From positions 271,877-335,876 of the forward strand of contig NZ_JAFLRF010000003.1 of the NCBI RefSeq assembly GCF_017315705.1: DNA of 64,000 nt, read 5' to 3'. Both the position numbers and the translations under genes were made by a program. This DNA is from Trinickia mobilis. Its GTDB lineage: Bacteria > Pseudomonadota > Gammaproteobacteria > Burkholderiales > Burkholderiaceae. Positions 8,690 to 19,341 of the stretch are shown in pieces. Under the pieces are notes generated by a model. The model saw nothing but the letters and a program-made list of their open reading frames with translations. It did no database searches and was not told the origin of the DNA. Numbering within the stretch: position 1 is the first letter of the stretch; the number at the start of each line of letters is the position of its first letter.

Positions 8690-10105
8690 ATGAGTAAATC
8701 CGTGGCCGACGTCATGCAACTCGTGAAAGACGAGGACGTCAAGTTTGTCGACTTCCGCTTCACCGATACGCGCGGCAAAGAGCAACACGTTTCGGTGCCG
8801 CTGTCGGCATTCGACGAAGACAAGTTCGAGAACGGCCATGCGTTTGACGGTTCGTCGATTGCCGGCTGGAAGGGCATCGAGGCGTCGGACATGTTGCTCG
8901 TTCCGGACGCGAATACAGCCTTCATCGATCCGTTCTACGAAGAGTCGACGCTCGTGATGACCTGCGACGTGATCGAACCGGCCGACGGCAAGGGCTACGA
9001 GCGCGACCCGCGCTCGCTCGCGAAGCGCGCTGAAGCGTATCTGAAGAGCACGGGCCTGGGCGACACCGCCTACTTCGGTCCGGAACCCGAATTCTTCATC
9101 TTCGACTCGGTCCAGTGGAACACGGACATGTCGGGCTGCTTCGTGAAGATTGGCTCGGAAGAAGCGCCGTGGTCGGCCGGCAAGGAATTCGAAGGCGGCA
9201 ACACGGGTCACCGTCCGGGCACCAAGGGCGGCTACTTCCCGGTCGCGCCGGTCGATTCGTTCCAGGACATCCGTTCGGAAATGTGTCTGCTGCTCGAGCA
9301 GATCGGCATTCCGGTCGAAGTGCATCACCACGAAGTGGCGGGCCAAGGCCAGAACGAAATCGGCACCAAGTTCTCGACGCTCGTGCAGCGCGCCGACTGG
9401 ACGCAGCAGCTCAAGTACATCGTCCATAACGTCGCGCACACGTACGGCAAGACGGCGACGTTCATGCCGAAGCCTGTCGTCGGCGACAACGGCTCGGGCA
9501 TGCACGTTCACCAGTCGATCTGGAGGGACGGCCAGAACCTGTTCGCGGGCAACGGCTATGCGGGCCTGTCGGAATTCGCGCTGTTCTACATCGGCGGCAT
9601 CATCAAGCACGCCCGCGCGCTGAACGCGATCACGAACCCGACGACGAACTCGTACAAGCGTCTCGTGCCGCACTTCGAAGCCCCGGTGAAGCTCGCTTAC
9701 TCGGCGCGCAACCGTTCGGCGTCGATCCGCATTCCGCACGTGAGCAACCCGAAGGGCCGCCGTATCGAAACGCGCTTCCCGGACCCGATGGCCAACCCGT
9801 ACCTGTGCTTCTCGGCGCTGATGATGGCGGGTCTCGACGGCGTGCAGAACAAGATCCACCCGGGCGAAGCCGCGGACAAGAACCTGTACGACCTGCCGCC
9901 GGAAGAGGATGCAAAGATCCCGACCGTGTGCGCCGGCCTCGACGTGGCGCTTGACGCACTCGACAAGGATCGCGAGTTCCTGACGCGCGGCGGCGTGTTC
10001 ACGGACGCGATGCTCGACGCCTACCTCGAACTGAAGGAAGGCGAGCTGCAACGCTTCCGCATGACCACGCACCCGATCGAGTTCGAGATGTACTACTCGC
10101 TGTAA
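8690..10105 (+). CDS. glnA: Glutamine synthetase type I
   Basis: 471-residue class I glutamine synthetase: ATP-dependent amidation of glutamate, cytoplasmic dodecamer, central to ammonium assimilation. Family motifs are visible: [20 protein letters not shown], the ATP-binding [12 protein letters not shown], and the adenylylation-site tyrosine in NLYDLPPEE (~residue 400), so control by GlnE adenylylation is expected. ATG 8690 is chosen because AGGAGAAAAGG precedes it; an in-frame GTG upstream lacks a site. Preceded by NtrC sites and a sigma-54 promoter, followed by a terminator and ntrBC. Confidence 0.98.
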   Translation: MSKSVADVMQLVKDEDVKFVDFRFTDTRGKEQHVSVPLSAFDEDKFENGHAFDGSSIAGWKGIEASDMLLVPDANTAFIDPFYEESTLVMTCDVIEPADGKGYERDPRSLAKRAEAYLKSTGLGDTAYFGPEPEFFIFDSVQWNTDMSGCFVKIGSEEAPWSAGKEFEGGNTGHRPGTKGGYFPVAPVDSFQDIRSEMCLLLEQIGIPVEVHHHEVAGQGQNEIGTKFSTLVQRADWTQQLKYIVHNVAHTYGKTATFMPKPVVGDNGSGMHVHQSIWRDGQNLFAGNGYAGLSEFALFYIGGIIKHARALNAITNPTTNSYKRLVPHFEAPVKLAYSARNRSASIRIPHVSNPKGRRIETRFPDPMANPYLCFSALMMAGLDGVQNKIHPGEAADKNLYDLPPEEDAKIPTVCAGLDVALDALDKDREFLTRGGVFTDAMLDAYLELKEGELQRFRMTTHPIEFEMYYSL

Positions 10106-10181
10106 ACAGGGGCATGCGAGGTACATGCGCTTCGCCCCACCATCCGGCGAAGCGCATCCGATGCTTGCGATCGGCAGCGAA

Positions 10182-10207
10182 GGGACGGCAGTGCCGTCCC
10201 TTTTTTG
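10182..10207 (+). terminator. Rho-independent terminator after glnA
   Basis: GGGACGG / CCGTCCC stem around a CAGTG loop, followed at once by a run of six T. It lies 77 bases after the glnA stop and separates glnA from ntrBC, so ntrBC may be expressed partly by read-through. Confidence 0.9.
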
Positions 10208-10334
10208 TCGACCCGAGTTGGCGCTTTAGCGGTTACTCGGGTCCCATGCAGAGCGGTCGACCCGAGTCAACGCCGTCGCAGGTGGGTTTGGTTTTCCCTC
10301 GCTTTTTTCTGTTTGACTTCGGCGCAATCGAAAG

Positions 10335-11477
10335 ATGGTCCTCAAGAACTTGATCAAAGCGAAGAAAGGGCACGCCGACTCGCTGTCCGACGACGTGCAG
10401 CTCGTCAATTCCGGGCTGCTGCCGGGCCTCGAAGCGTTGCCGACCGTGGTGCTCGTGCTCGACAAGCGGGCGCTGCGCGTGGCGTTCGCGAACCCGTCGG
10501 CCGAGTCGATGCTCGATCTGTCGCGCAAGCAGTTGGCGCAGATGCTGTGGTCCGACATCTTCACGAATGCGGAAGAGCTCGTCACGACCATAGGCGCGAT
10601 CGCCGAGCACCGTTTCCATGCAACGCATCTCGATGCCGTGCTCGAGCGCCCCGGACGCGAGCCGCTGCACGTGCATGTGATCGTCGGCTTTCTCGAAGTC
10701 GCGCAGGACTACGTGCTGCTCGAACTCTTCGAGAATGAGCGACATTTGAAGAGCGACCGCGAAGAGCGCATTCACGACCTGACTGCGGTCAACAAGCAGT
10801 TGATCCGCAATCTCGCGCACGAAATCAAGAACCCGCTGGGCGGGATTCGCGGCGCGGCGCAACTGCTCGAATTCGAACTCGGCGCGCGCGAGCGCCATGA
10901 CTTGCGCGAGTACACGCAGGTCATCGTCAAGGAATCGGACCGGCTGCAGACGCTTGTCGATCGACTGCTCGAACCGCATCGCCATCCGCATGTCGTCGGC
11001 GACGTGAATATTCACGAGGTGTGCGAGCGCGTGCGCGCGGTGATTCTCGCGGAGTTTCCGCGCGGCCTTACGATCGAGCGCGATTACGACGTGAGCCTGC
11101 CGGACTTTCGCGGCGACAAGGAGCAGTTGATCCAAGCGCTCCTCAACATCGTGCGCAACGCAGCGCAGGCGCTGCGCGATCGCATTTCTCAGGGCGATGC
11201 GAAGATCGAGCTGCGCACGCGGATCGCGCGCAAGGTCACGATCGCCAAGCGCCTTTGCAAACTGGCACTGGACTTGCATGTCATCGACAACGGGCCAGGC
11301 ATTCCCGAAGAGATTCGCGACCGGATTTTTTATCCGCTCGTGTCGGGGCGCGAGGACGGCAGCGGTCTCGGGCTCACGCTCGCGCAGACTTTCGTGCAGC
11401 AGCACGACGGCCTGATCGAAGTAGAAAGCCGCCCGGGGCACACCGAATTTCAGATTTTGCTTCCGCTCGAAACTTGA
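10335..11477 (+). CDS. ntrB: Nitrogen regulation sensor histidine kinase NtrB (NRII)
   Basis: 380-residue cytosolic kinase/phosphatase of NtrC. An N-terminal PAS-like region (~25-120) precedes the HisKA box with NLAHEIKNPLGG (His ~161). The HATPase_c domain shows the N box, DNGPGIPEEI and GSGLGLTLAQ. There are no membrane segments, as expected for NtrB, whose activity is set by PII protein. It is 32 bases upstream of ntrC on the same strand. Confidence 0.96.
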   Translation: MVLKNLIKAKKGHADSLSDDVQLVNSGLLPGLEALPTVVLVLDKRALRVAFANPSAESMLDLSRKQLAQMLWSDIFTNAEELVTTIGAIAEHRFHATHLDAVLERPGREPLHVHVIVGFLEVAQDYVLLELFENERHLKSDREERIHDLTAVNKQLIRNLAHEIKNPLGGIRGAAQLLEFELGARERHDLREYTQVIVKESDRLQTLVDRLLEPHRHPHVVGDVNIHEVCERVRAVILAEFPRGLTIERDYDVSLPDFRGDKEQLIQALLNIVRNAAQALRDRISQGDAKIELRTRIARKVTIAKRLCKLALDLHVIDNGPGIPEEIRDRIFYPLVSGREDGSGLGLTLAQTFVQQHDGLIEVESRPGHTEFQILLPLET

Positions 11478-11509
11478 TCACCCGCACATAACGCCTTCTG
11501 ACCGACCAT

Positions 11510-13030
11510 ATGAAGCCGATCTGGATAGTAGACGACGACCAATCGATCCGCTGGGTGCTCGAAAAGGCGCTCGCCCGCGAGCGTTTCGCGACGAGAAGCT
11601 TCGCCAATGTGCGCGATGCGCTCAGCGCGCTGGACCATGAGAACCCGCAAGTGCTCGTATCCGATATCCGGATGCCGGGCGGCTCGGGCCTCGAATTGCT
11701 GCAGGCCGTGCGCGAGCGGCTGCCGGGGCTGCCCGTCATCATCATGACGGCGTTCTCCGATCTCGACAGTGCCGTCGCGGCGTTTCAAGGCGGCGCGTTC
11801 GAATATCTCGCGAAGCCGTTCGACGTCGACAAGGCCGTCGAGCTGATCCGGCGCGCCGTCGACGAGAGCTTGCGCGGCGCGCATGCGGTCGACGAGCGCG
11901 TTGCCGAAGCCCCCGAAATGCTCGGCCAGGCGCCCGCGATGCAAGACATGTTCCGCGCGATCGGACGCCTGTCGCATTCCGCGGCGACCGTGCTGATCAC
12001 GGGCGAATCGGGCACCGGCAAGGAGCTTGTCGCGCGCGCGCTGCACCGGCATAGCCCGCGCGCAAACGGGCCGTTCATCGCGCTCAACACCGCGGCGATT
12101 CCGAAGGATCTGCTGGAGTCCGAACTGTTCGGCCACGAGCGCGGTGCGTTCACCGGCGCGCAGGCGATGCGGCAGGGCCGCTTCGAGCAGGCGGAAAACG
12201 GCACGCTGTTCCTCGACGAAATCGGCGACATGCCGTTCGATCTGCAGACGCGCTTGCTGCGCGTGCTGTCGGACGGGCAGTTCTATCGCGTCGGCGGCCA
12301 CAATCCGCTGCGCGCGAACGTGCGGGTGATCGCAGCGACGCATCAGAATCTCGAATCGCGCGTGCGGCAAGGCCTCTTTCGCGAGGACTTGTATCACCGG
12401 CTCAACGTGATTCGTCTGCGCTTGCCGGCGCTGCGCGAACGCAGCGAGGACATCCCGCTGCTCACGCGCCACTTCCTGCAAAAGAGCGCGCGCGATCTCG
12501 GCGTCGAGCCCAAACGGGTGTCCGACGAAGCGCTCGCCTATCTGGCGTCGCTGCCGTTTCCGGGCAACGTGCGCCAGCTCGAGAACCTCGCGAACTGGCT
12601 GACCGTGATGGCGCCGGCGCAGACGGTCGAGATCAAGGATTTGCCTCCCGATCTCGTGCCGGCTCGTGTGGGCGCGGAAGAAATCGTCGCGAGCGCCGCC
12701 GCGGCCGGGCACGCGGTGACGAGCGGCGTGCCGGGCAACGCCGGCGCGAACGGCGCGATGAGCGTGCCGGCGGCGCCGTCGACGCTCGGCGGCGTGCCGA
12801 ACGCGGCGTCCATGAGCGCTTGGGAGAGCGGGCTGCGTACCGAGGTTGCGCGGCTCTTGCGCGAGAACTTCGCCGATGTGATGGATGAATTGGCGCGGCG
12901 CTTCGAAGCCGCGGTGATTCGCGAAGCGCTCGACTTCACGCGCGGCCGCAAAGTCGAAGCCGCGGAACGGCTCGGCATCGGCCGCAATACGATCACGCGC
13001 AAGATCCAGGAGCTGCATCTCGAGCCGTGA
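11510..13030 (+). CDS. ntrC: Nitrogen regulation response regulator NtrC (sigma-54 activator)
   Basis: 506-residue enhancer-binding protein. The receiver domain has acidic DDD (8-10) and phosphoacceptor Asp52 (SDIRMPGG). The AAA+ domain has Walker A GESGTGKE and the sigma-54 contact loop GAFTGA. A C-terminal Fis-type helix-turn-helix (RKVEAAERLGIGRNTITRKI) binds enhancers such as those before glnA. An Ala/Gly-rich linker (~residues 395-440) between AAA+ and DNA-binding domains is longer than in enterobacterial NtrC. Operon with ntrB. Confidence 0.97.
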   Translation: MKPIWIVDDDQSIRWVLEKALARERFATRSFANVRDALSALDHENPQVLVSDIRMPGGSGLELLQAVRERLPGLPVIIMTAFSDLDSAVAAFQGGAFEYLAKPFDVDKAVELIRRAVDESLRGAHAVDERVAEAPEMLGQAPAMQDMFRAIGRLSHSAATVLITGESGTGKELVARALHRHSPRANGPFIALNTAAIPKDLLESELFGHERGAFTGAQAMRQGRFEQAENGTLFLDEIGDMPFDLQTRLLRVLSDGQFYRVGGHNPLRANVRVIAATHQNLESRVRQGLFREDLYHRLNVIRLRLPALRERSEDIPLLTRHFLQKSARDLGVEPKRVSDEALAYLASLPFPGNVRQLENLANWLTVMAPAQTVEIKDLPPDLVPARVGAEEIVASAAAAGHAVTSGVPGNAGANGAMSVPAAPSTLGGVPNAASMSAWESGLRTEVARLLRENFADVMDELARRFEAAVIREALDFTRGRKVEAAERLGIGRNTITRKIQELHLEP

Positions 13031-13123
13031 CGCGGCAGGCGGCGCGGCCCGCGTGGGTCGGGCGCGCGCTGCCGTTTCAACCCAGGCGCGGCGGCTCGTG
13101 AAGTTCCGTGAGGCGTCGGCGCT

Positions 13124-13900
13124 TTATCCGATCTGCGCGACCACCGGCGTGTGATCCGACGGCTGATCCCACTTGCGCGGCGTCTTGTCGACCTCGCACG
13201 CCGTGCAGCTCGCTGCCAGCGCGGGCGAGAGCAGGATGTGGTCGATCCGCAGCCCCGCATTGCGGCGAAACGCCATCATCCGATAGTCCCACCATGTGAA
13301 CGTCTTCTCGGGCTGCTCGAACTTCCGGAAGGAGTCGACGAAGCCGAGTTCGATCAGCCGCACGAACGCCGCGCGTTCTTCCGGCGACACGAGGTTCTGT
13401 CCTTCCCACGCTTTCGGGTCGTGCACGTCGCGGTCTTCCGGCGCGATGTTGTAGTCGCCGAGCAGCGCGAGCTTCGGGTGCTGCGCGATTTCAGCGGCGA
13501 GCCAGTCGTGCAGTGCGTCGAGCCAGCGCAGCTTGTAGGCGAATTTGTCGGTGCCGGGTGCTTGCCCGTTCGGGAAGTACGCCGAAACGATCCGCACGTC
13601 GTTGACCGTCGCTGCGATCACCCGCTGCTGCGGATCTTCGAAACCCGGGATATTGCGCACGACGCTCGCCTCGTCGACGGCAAGGCCTTCGCGCACGAGA
13701 ATGCCGACGCCGTTGTAGGTCTTTTGCCCGGCGAACCAGCTTCGATAGCCCTTCGCCTCGAGTTCGGCGCGCGGGAATTTCTCGTCGGGCAGTTTCAATT
13801 CCTGCAGGCACAGCACGTCGGCGCGGCTCAGCTCGAGCCAATCGATTACGTGCTGCTGGCGCACCTTCAGGGAGTTCACATTCCACGTCGCAATCTTCAT
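13124..13900 (-). CDS. xth: Exodeoxyribonuclease III
   Basis: 258-residue exonuclease III/AP endonuclease acting in base excision repair. The EEP-fold motifs are all present: ATWNVNSLKVR, LQELKL (catalytic Glu), GDYNIAPEDRD, RIDHILLS and SDHTPVV at the C-terminus. ATG 13900 is chosen because GAGG lies 7 bases upstream and the protein then begins at the canonical MKIATWN; the frame opens four codons earlier. Convergent with ntrC. Confidence 0.96.
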   Translation of the reverse strand: MKIATWNVNSLKVRQQHVIDWLELSRADVLCLQELKLPDEKFPRAELEAKGYRSWFAGQKTYNGVGILVREGLAVDEASVVRNIPGFEDPQQRVIAATVNDVRIVSAYFPNGQAPGTDKFAYKLRWLDALHDWLAAEIAQHPKLALLGDYNIAPEDRDVHDPKAWEGQNLVSPEERAAFVRLIELGFVDSFRKFEQPEKTFTWWDYRMMAFRRNAGLRIDHILLSPALAASCTACEVDKTPRKWDQPSDHTPVVAQIG

Positions 13901-13993
13901 GTTTTTCCTCATCCTTGCTGGGCAAGGGTTTGCGGGCTGTTTTCAGATGGCCGATCATAAGCGCGAGCCGACGTTCTGGGAAGGCTTTCAAGG

Positions 13994-14341
13994 GTGCGGC
14001 GCAGTATGATTCGGCGTTTATCCGGGGCTGCATATGTCGGCCGCTATAACGCCGGGCAAAAGGTGCTGTTCTTCGTGATGGCGGCCTGTGTCGCGCTGTT
14101 GTTCGCGAGCGGGATCGTAATCTGGCGGCGCTGCTTCGAGGCGTATTTTTCGGTCGCGGTGATTCGCCTTGCCGTCGTGGTGCACGCGGTGGCGGCGTTC
14201 TTGCTGATCGTCGGGATCATCGTGCATATCTATGCGGCGCTTTGGGTCAAGGGGTCCGTCGGGGCCATGACCCGCGGCACCGTCACGCTCGGGTGGGCAA
14301 GGAAGCATCATCCGAAGTGGTTTCGGGAGAGCATCAAGTAG
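13994..14341 (+). pseudogene. 3' fragment of formate dehydrogenase gamma (cytochrome b) subunit
   Basis: 115-codon remnant homologous to the C-terminal half of the FdnI/FdoI cytochrome b subunit: YNAGQKVLFFVMAAC, two membrane helices with HAVAAFLLIVGIIVHIY, then [24 protein letters not shown]. The N-terminal part of a ~210-residue subunit, including its first helices and heme ligands, is missing and nothing upstream supplies it. Its neighbours fdhE (fragment), selA and selB show that this was a formate dehydrogenase operon. Called a pseudogene; a short expressed remnant cannot be excluded. Confidence 0.82.
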
Positions 14342-14475
14342 CACGGCGGCGGCCAGGGGCCATTGCCGTTCCGGCAGAGTAATCGCTAATAGCATCAAGG
14401 ACTTGCGTCACAGTAAGATGGCCGGCACCGCATCCATGCGCGAAGCCGCCGCTCTCGCGCGTCTCGAGGGGAAAA

Positions 14476-14780
14476 GTGATTCAGCGAATTCTCGAACCCG
14501 GACAGATCGAATCGCTCGAGCATGCCGCGACCCCGCGCATTCGGCTTCCCGAACGCGCGACGGTGTTCGCCGCGCGAGCGGCGCGCCTGCGCGGGCTCGC
14601 CAACGCCAATCCGATCGGCGGCTATGTGCGTCTCATGGCCTCGGTTGCTGCAGCGCAGCAACGCCTGATCGAGAGCCTGCAGGCGAAGTTGCCTTCGCGC
14701 GAAGTGTTGCAGCAGGCCCAGGCGAATTCGATGCCGCTCGTCAGCGCGCTGACGTTCGAACGCGCTCCCGTCTGCTGTGG
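14476..14780 (+). pseudogene. fdhE: 5' fragment of fdhE (formate dehydrogenase accessory protein)
   Basis: The reading frame begins like FdhE ([16 protein letters not shown]... [20 protein letters not shown]) and stays homologous for roughly 95 residues, then runs into a GC-rich intergenic repeat. The zinc-ribbon region needed to bind the formate dehydrogenase catalytic subunit is absent. FdhE is ~300 residues, so about two thirds is deleted. Confidence 0.82.
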
Positions 14781-14789
14781 CCGCAGGCG

Positions 14790-14945
14790 TCATGTACCAC
14801 CCCCACGCTCACTTGCGTTCGCTGCCCCCGAGGGGGCCGACGCCGTCCACGGCCGGCTTTGCAAAGCCGGCCGGCTGCGCAGGCGCGGAGCGGTGCTCCG
14901 CGAATTCCCCGCTCCGCCCCTTGGGGCGGCCCGACGGGACGCGTC
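14790..14945. repeat. GC-rich palindromic intergenic repeat
   Basis: A cluster of short palindromes: GCCCCCGAGGGGGC (14824-14837), a perfect 22-bp palindrome at 14851-14872 (GGCCGGCTTTG and its complement), CGCGGAGCG...GCTCCGCG near 14883-14902 and GCCCCTTGGGGC near 14915-14926. This composition matches dispersed intergenic repeats known in Burkholderiales (recalled, not searched). It sits exactly where fdhE is cut. Confidence 0.6.
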
Positions 14946-16385
14946 ATGAGCGAAGTCTCCGCCAACGCCTTGAACGCGCTGCTCGCGCGCGTGCCTTCGG
15001 TGGAGCGCGTCTTGTCGTCGGCGCCGCTCGAACCGCTGATCGCCGACTATGGCCGCACGCGCGTGCTGGCCGCGGTGCGCGCCGTGCTCGACGCCTGGCG
15101 GCAGAGCGCGCAGGCGAGCGTACGGGCCGGCGGCAGCGCCGAACCGCTCGACGAGACGCGTATCGCCGGCGACGTCTCCCGCGCACTCGCCGCCGATGCG
15201 CAAAGCCGTCTGCGCACCGTGTTCAACCTCACGGGCACCGTGTTGCACACCAATCTCGGGCGCGCCTTGCTGCCCGACGAAGCGGTGCGCGCAGTCGCCG
15301 CCGCGCTCACGCAGCCGGTCAACCTCGAGTTCGATCTCGCGCACGGCAGCCGCGGCGATCGCGACGATTTGATCGACGGGCTGATCTGCGAACTGACCGG
15401 TGCCGAGGCCGCGACGGTCGTCAACAACAACGCGGCGGCGGTGCTGCTGGTGCTGTCGGCGCTGGCGTCGAAAAAGGAGGTTGTCGTCTCGCGCGGCGAA
15501 CTCGTCGAGATCGGCGGCGCGTTCCGCATCCCCGACATCATGAACCGCGCAGGCGCGAAGTTGCGCGAAGTCGGCACGACCAACCGCACGCACCTCAAGG
15601 ACTACAGGGAAGCGATCGGGCCGCGCACGGCGATGCTGATGAAGGTCCACTGCAGCAACTATGCGATCAGCGGCTTCACGAAGGCAGTCGAGCTCGACGA
15701 GCTGGCGCCACTGGCCCATGAGCATGGACTGCCGCTCGCCGTCGATCTCGGCAGCGGCTCGTTAGTCGATCTGACGCAATGGGGGCTGCCGCACGAAGCA
15801 ACGGTGCGCGAAACCCTCGAGGCGGGTGCCGATCTCGTCACGTTCAGCGGCGACAAGCTGCTGGGCGGGCCGCAGGCCGGGCTGATCGTCGGCCGCGCCG
15901 ATCTGATTGCGCGCATCAAGGGGCATCCGCTCAAGCGCGCGCTGCGTGTCGGCAAGCTCACGCTCGCGGCACTGGAGCCCGTTCTGCGTTTGTACCGGGC
16001 GCCCGAGTTTTTGCGCGAGCGGCTGACGACACTACGCCTCCTGACGCGCCCGGCCCCCGAGATGCACGTCTGCGCGCAACGCCTGCTGCCCGTCTTGCAG
16101 GGAACGCTGGGCGAAACGTACGAAGTGAGCGTCGAGCCGATGTTCAGCCAGATCGGCAGCGGCGCGCTGCCGGTCGACCGGCTGCCGAGCTACGGGCTTG
16201 TCGTGCGCGACGCGCAGGGCAGACGCTCCGGACGCGCGCTGTGCAAGCTCGAAGAGCGCCTGCGCGAATGGCCGCGCCCGGTGCTCGGTCGCATCGCTGA
16301 CAACGCGTTGCGGTTCGATCTGCGCTGCCTCGAAGCCGAAGACGAAGCGGCGTTCGTCGCGCAGTGCAGGGAGCAGCGCGCGTGA
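14946..16385 (+). CDS. selA: L-seryl-tRNA(Sec) selenium transferase
   Basis: 479-residue PLP enzyme converting seryl-tRNA(Sec) to selenocysteinyl-tRNA(Sec). Motifs: [27 protein letters not shown], and the PLP-lysine segment [12 protein letters not shown] (Lys ~residue 304). Full length for the family. ATG 14946 aligns with the family N-terminus, although the frame is open further upstream through the repeat and the fdhE remnant. Its stop overlaps the selB start (GTGA). Confidence 0.96.
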   Translation: MSEVSANALNALLARVPSVERVLSSAPLEPLIADYGRTRVLAAVRAVLDAWRQSAQASVRAGGSAEPLDETRIAGDVSRALAADAQSRLRTVFNLTGTVLHTNLGRALLPDEAVRAVAAALTQPVNLEFDLAHGSRGDRDDLIDGLICELTGAEAATVVNNNAAAVLLVLSALASKKEVVVSRGELVEIGGAFRIPDIMNRAGAKLREVGTTNRTHLKDYREAIGPRTAMLMKVHCSNYAISGFTKAVELDELAPLAHEHGLPLAVDLGSGSLVDLTQWGLPHEATVRETLEAGADLVTFSGDKLLGGPQAGLIVGRADLIARIKGHPLKRALRVGKLTLAALEPVLRLYRAPEFLRERLTTLRLLTRPAPEMHVCAQRLLPVLQGTLGETYEVSVEPMFSQIGSGALPVDRLPSYGLVVRDAQGRRSGRALCKLEERLREWPRPVLGRIADNALRFDLRCLEAEDEAAFVAQCREQRA

Positions 16386-18304
16386 TCGTCGGCACGGCAG
16401 GCCATATCGACCACGGAAAGACCACGCTCGTGCGCGCGTTGACGGGTGTCGACACCGACCGCCTGAAGGAGGAGAAGGCGCGCGGAATTTCGATCGAACT
16501 CGGCTACGCCTACTTGCCGCTTCCGAACGGGGACGTGCTCGGCTTCATCGACGTTCCGGGGCACGAGAAGCTCGTGCACACGATGGCCGCGGGCGCATGC
16601 GGAATCGACTTCGCACTGCTCGTGATCGCCGCCGACGACGGCATCATGCCGCAAACGCGCGAACACTTGGCGATCCTGCAATGGCTCGGCATCGGCGAGG
16701 GCGCGATTGCGCTCACGAAGGTCGATCGCGCCGATGCGGCGCGCGTGGCGCAAGTGCGCGACGAGATCCGTGCGTGGCTTGCGCACACCGTGCTCGCCGA
16801 TGCGCCCGTCTTCGAAATCGACGCCACACAGCCGGCCGATGCCGGCATGCACGCCCTGGACGCCCATTTGCGCGCTGTGGCGGCGGCTTGGCATGCGCGT
16901 CGCGACGACGGCCTGTTCAGGCTGGCCGTCGATCGGGTTTTCACGCTCGCGGGGCAAGGCACGATCGTGACCGGCACGGTGTTCGCCGGCCGCGTGAGCG
17001 CAGGGGACACGCTATGGCTCATGCCACGCGGCGAGGCCGTGCGGGTGCGCAGCGTCCACGCGCAGAATCGGCCCGCACAGACGGGGCGCGCGGGCGAACG
17101 TTGCGCGCTCAACCTTGCGGCGATCGCGAAGGAGCGGATCGCGCGCGGCGACTGGATCGTGGATCGGCGGCTCGATGCGGCGTCCGGGCGCCTGGATGTC
17201 GAGCTCGCGTTGCTGCCCGAAGCCGAACTCACGCTGCAGCACTGGACGCCGCTGCATGTCCATTTGGGCACCGCGCATCACGTGGCGCACGTCGTGCGGC
17301 TCGAAGGCGACGCGCTCCTTGCAGGGCAGAGCGCGCGCATGCAGTTCGTGTTCGATGTGCCGGTCTGCGCGCTGCCGGGCGACCGATTCATCGTGCGCAA
17401 CGCGCAGGCGACGCGCACCGTGGGCGGCGGCCGCGTGCTCGACCCGTTCGGGCCGGCGCGCAAGCACCGCACGCCCGAGAGGCGCGCGTGGCTCGACGCG
17501 CTCGCCGCCTGGCTTGACGAAGGTGAGCTCACGCCTTTGCTCGCACGCGCTCCGTACGGAATGCCGCGCTCGACGCTCGTGCATTTGACGGGTCGCGAGG
17601 CCGATACGCTCGCGCTGCCGGACGATGCGATCGAAGTGCCGCTTGCGGGCGGCAACGGGCGTGACGTGCAGATTGTCCTGCGCGAGCATTGGGAGCGGAT
17701 GCGCGCGCATCTCATCGAAGCGTTACGGGCATTCCACGCGAGCTCGCCCGACGAGCAAGGCCCGGACGCGGCCCGTCTGCGCCGTATCGCCGCGCCATGG
17801 TTGCCGGATACGCTGTGGCGCGCGCTCGTCGACGCCATGGCTGCAGACGGTGAGATCGCGCGCAGCGGACCATGGCTGCATCTGCCGAGCCACGCCGTGA
17901 GTTTCACCGCGAGCGAAACCCAGCTTGCGGGCCGTTTGCTGCCTTTGATTGCCCACGGACACTATGACCCGCCGTGGGTGCGGGATCTGGCCGCGCATAC
18001 GGGCGCGCCGGAAGACCGCGTCCGGCAATTGCTGCGCAAGCTGGCCCGCCAGGGCGAGGTCTATCAAGTCGTGCGGGACCTGTTCTATCACCGCGATGCC
18101 GTGCGCGAGCTGGCGCAGCTTGCCGCCCGGATGGCCGGCGAGCACGGCGGCGCGCTCGCCGCCCGACCCTTTTGCGACGCGACGTGCCTGGGCCGCAAGC
18201 GCGCGATCCAGGTTTTGGAGTTCTTCGATCGCGTTGGATATACTCGCTTCCGGCGCGATCTGCACGTGTTGCGCCCCGACAGCCGCCTCTCCGAGGTGCT
18301 TTGA
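16382..18304 (+). CDS. selB: Selenocysteine-specific elongation factor SelB
   Basis: 640-residue GTPase delivering selenocysteinyl-tRNA to UGA codons with a SECIS element. G1 loop GHIDHGKT near the N-terminus, switch [10 protein letters not shown], then the EF-Tu-like domains and C-terminal winged-helix repeats that bind SECIS (residues ~390-640). Start at GTG 16382, four-base overlap with the selA stop, giving translational coupling. Apparently intact. Confidence 0.96.
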   Translation: MIVGTAGHIDHGKTTLVRALTGVDTDRLKEEKARGISIELGYAYLPLPNGDVLGFIDVPGHEKLVHTMAAGACGIDFALLVIAADDGIMPQTREHLAILQWLGIGEGAIALTKVDRADAARVAQVRDEIRAWLAHTVLADAPVFEIDATQPADAGMHALDAHLRAVAAAWHARRDDGLFRLAVDRVFTLAGQGTIVTGTVFAGRVSAGDTLWLMPRGEAVRVRSVHAQNRPAQTGRAGERCALNLAAIAKERIARGDWIVDRRLDAASGRLDVELALLPEAELTLQHWTPLHVHLGTAHHVAHVVRLEGDALLAGQSARMQFVFDVPVCALPGDRFIVRNAQATRTVGGGRVLDPFGPARKHRTPERRAWLDALAAWLDEGELTPLLARAPYGMPRSTLVHLTGREADTLALPDDAIEVPLAGGNGRDVQIVLREHWERMRAHLIEALRAFHASSPDEQGPDAARLRRIAAPWLPDTLWRALVDAMAADGEIARSGPWLHLPSHAVSFTASETQLAGRLLPLIAHGHYDPPWVRDLAAHTGAPEDRVRQLLRKLARQGEVYQVVRDLFYHRDAVRELAQLAARMAGEHGGALAARPFCDATCLGRKRAIQVLEFFDRVGYTRFRRDLHVLRPDSRLSEVL

Positions 18305-18340
18305 TGCGCGCGGCGCTCGATGCTTTTAAGACGAAGTGAA

Positions 18341-18436
18341 GGAAGGCATCCGCATCCGGCGGTGCGGCTGGGCTTCAAACCCAGTAGGGGACGTCAGACG
18401 TTCCCTGGTAGGTTCGACTCCTGCTGCCTTCCGCCA
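18341..18436 (+). tRNA. selC: tRNA-Sec (UCA anticodon)
   Basis: 96 bases including encoded CCA. The acceptor stem GGAAGGC pairs with the 3' GCCTTCC, the anticodon loop CTTCAAA carries TCA at 18375-18377, and there is a long variable arm (GGGGACGTC...GTTCCC) and a T-loop GTTCGACTC. The extended acceptor/T region and UCA anticodon identify selenocysteine tRNA. It lies 36 bases after selB. The DNA to its right is accessory, consistent with use of the selC 3' end as an island integration site. Confidence 0.96.
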
Positions 18437-18699
18437 CTCAAGGCTTCCCGGACATTCCGACATCTTCCGTAAACGTCTTGTAGATCGCTGATTTCAAAGC
18501 GATTTATGGGTAATGACGTGCTTGCTGCTTCCACCAAGGTCCCGCACAATTTCCGCACGAAGTATGGGTAGCGACATGGGTTTTGTGGGTAGGAATGGAG
18601 GGCAACATGGCAGGACGACAGTTCGGCGATCGTCGTCGCAATCCGGATGATCCTGCTGGTGCCTAACACGCGCGCACGCAGTCTCGAAGAAATCAACCT
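18437..18699. other. Post-selC spacer without recognisable gene
   Basis: About 260 bases directly after tRNA(Sec). No integrase or other gene is recognisable on either strand. An integrase would be expected here if selC is the attachment site, so it may have been lost. Confidence 0.5.
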
Positions 18700-19273
18700 T
18701 TAGCGCGCGCCGGAATCGCCCGGTGTGGATCCCGCGTCCGTGCGACGCACGATGAACGCCGCGATCGAGCGCGCGCGTCGCTGGCGCGGGTCGCTGTCAT
18801 CGCTGCGACGATCTCGCCGGCCAGCGCCGCGCGGCGACCGGCCCGATGATATGGACGAGCCTCACAAGCAGCGCGACAGGATACGCATTGCCTTGTGCCA
18901 ACGCCGGGACGCCAATGCGCGCGGTCATCGATGCCACGCGAAAATCGCACAGGCTCGCGAGACCGCATCCTCCGCCTACGCAAGCGCCTTCGATCGCGGC
19001 GACGACGGGAAAGGGCACGCGTCGCAGTTCGTCGAAACAGCCCTCGACGACGGCCGCATGCTGATCCGCGTAGCCTGGCTGGTAGGCGCGCGCAGCGCCC
19101 GCGCGAAGGTCGTTGCCGGCGCAAAAATGGCCGTGGGTGCCGGTCAGAATCAGTGCGCGCAGATCGTTGCGTTCGGCGAGCGTCGAGAAATGCGCGCCCG
19201 GCGCCTGCCAGGTAGTGTAGGGCGTCAGGCCGCGCAGGTCGTGAAATCCTTCGACGCGCCGCTTCAGGATCAA
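18700..19273 (-). pseudogene. Enoyl-CoA hydratase/isomerase (crotonase) remnant
   Basis: The upstream part in one frame is clearly crotonase: LRALILTGTHGHFCAGNDLRAG (oxyanion-hole loop) and VVAAIEGACVGGGCGLASLCDFRVAS. Near 18800 the frame stops after RRWPARSSQR. The expected continuation (AALAGEIVAAMTATRA) appears in another frame and soon diverges into unrelated sequence. N- and C-terminal parts are missing, so the gene is broken by frameshift and truncation. Confidence 0.75.
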
Positions 19274-19341
19274 CCGTTCAGGTGCTCTCCCAGCTGAGCT
19301 GTGCCTCCCCTAACGTTTTGGGATTGGTGAGCTACCTCCGT

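Noticed and set aside
8675..10126. 483-residue open frame antisense to glnA
   Set aside because: Shadow frame; glnA on the plus strand is certain.
14403..14945. Longer selA reading frame extending upstream to 14403
   Set aside because: The extension crosses the fdhE remnant and a palindromic repeat in a different frame; SelA homology starts at 14946.
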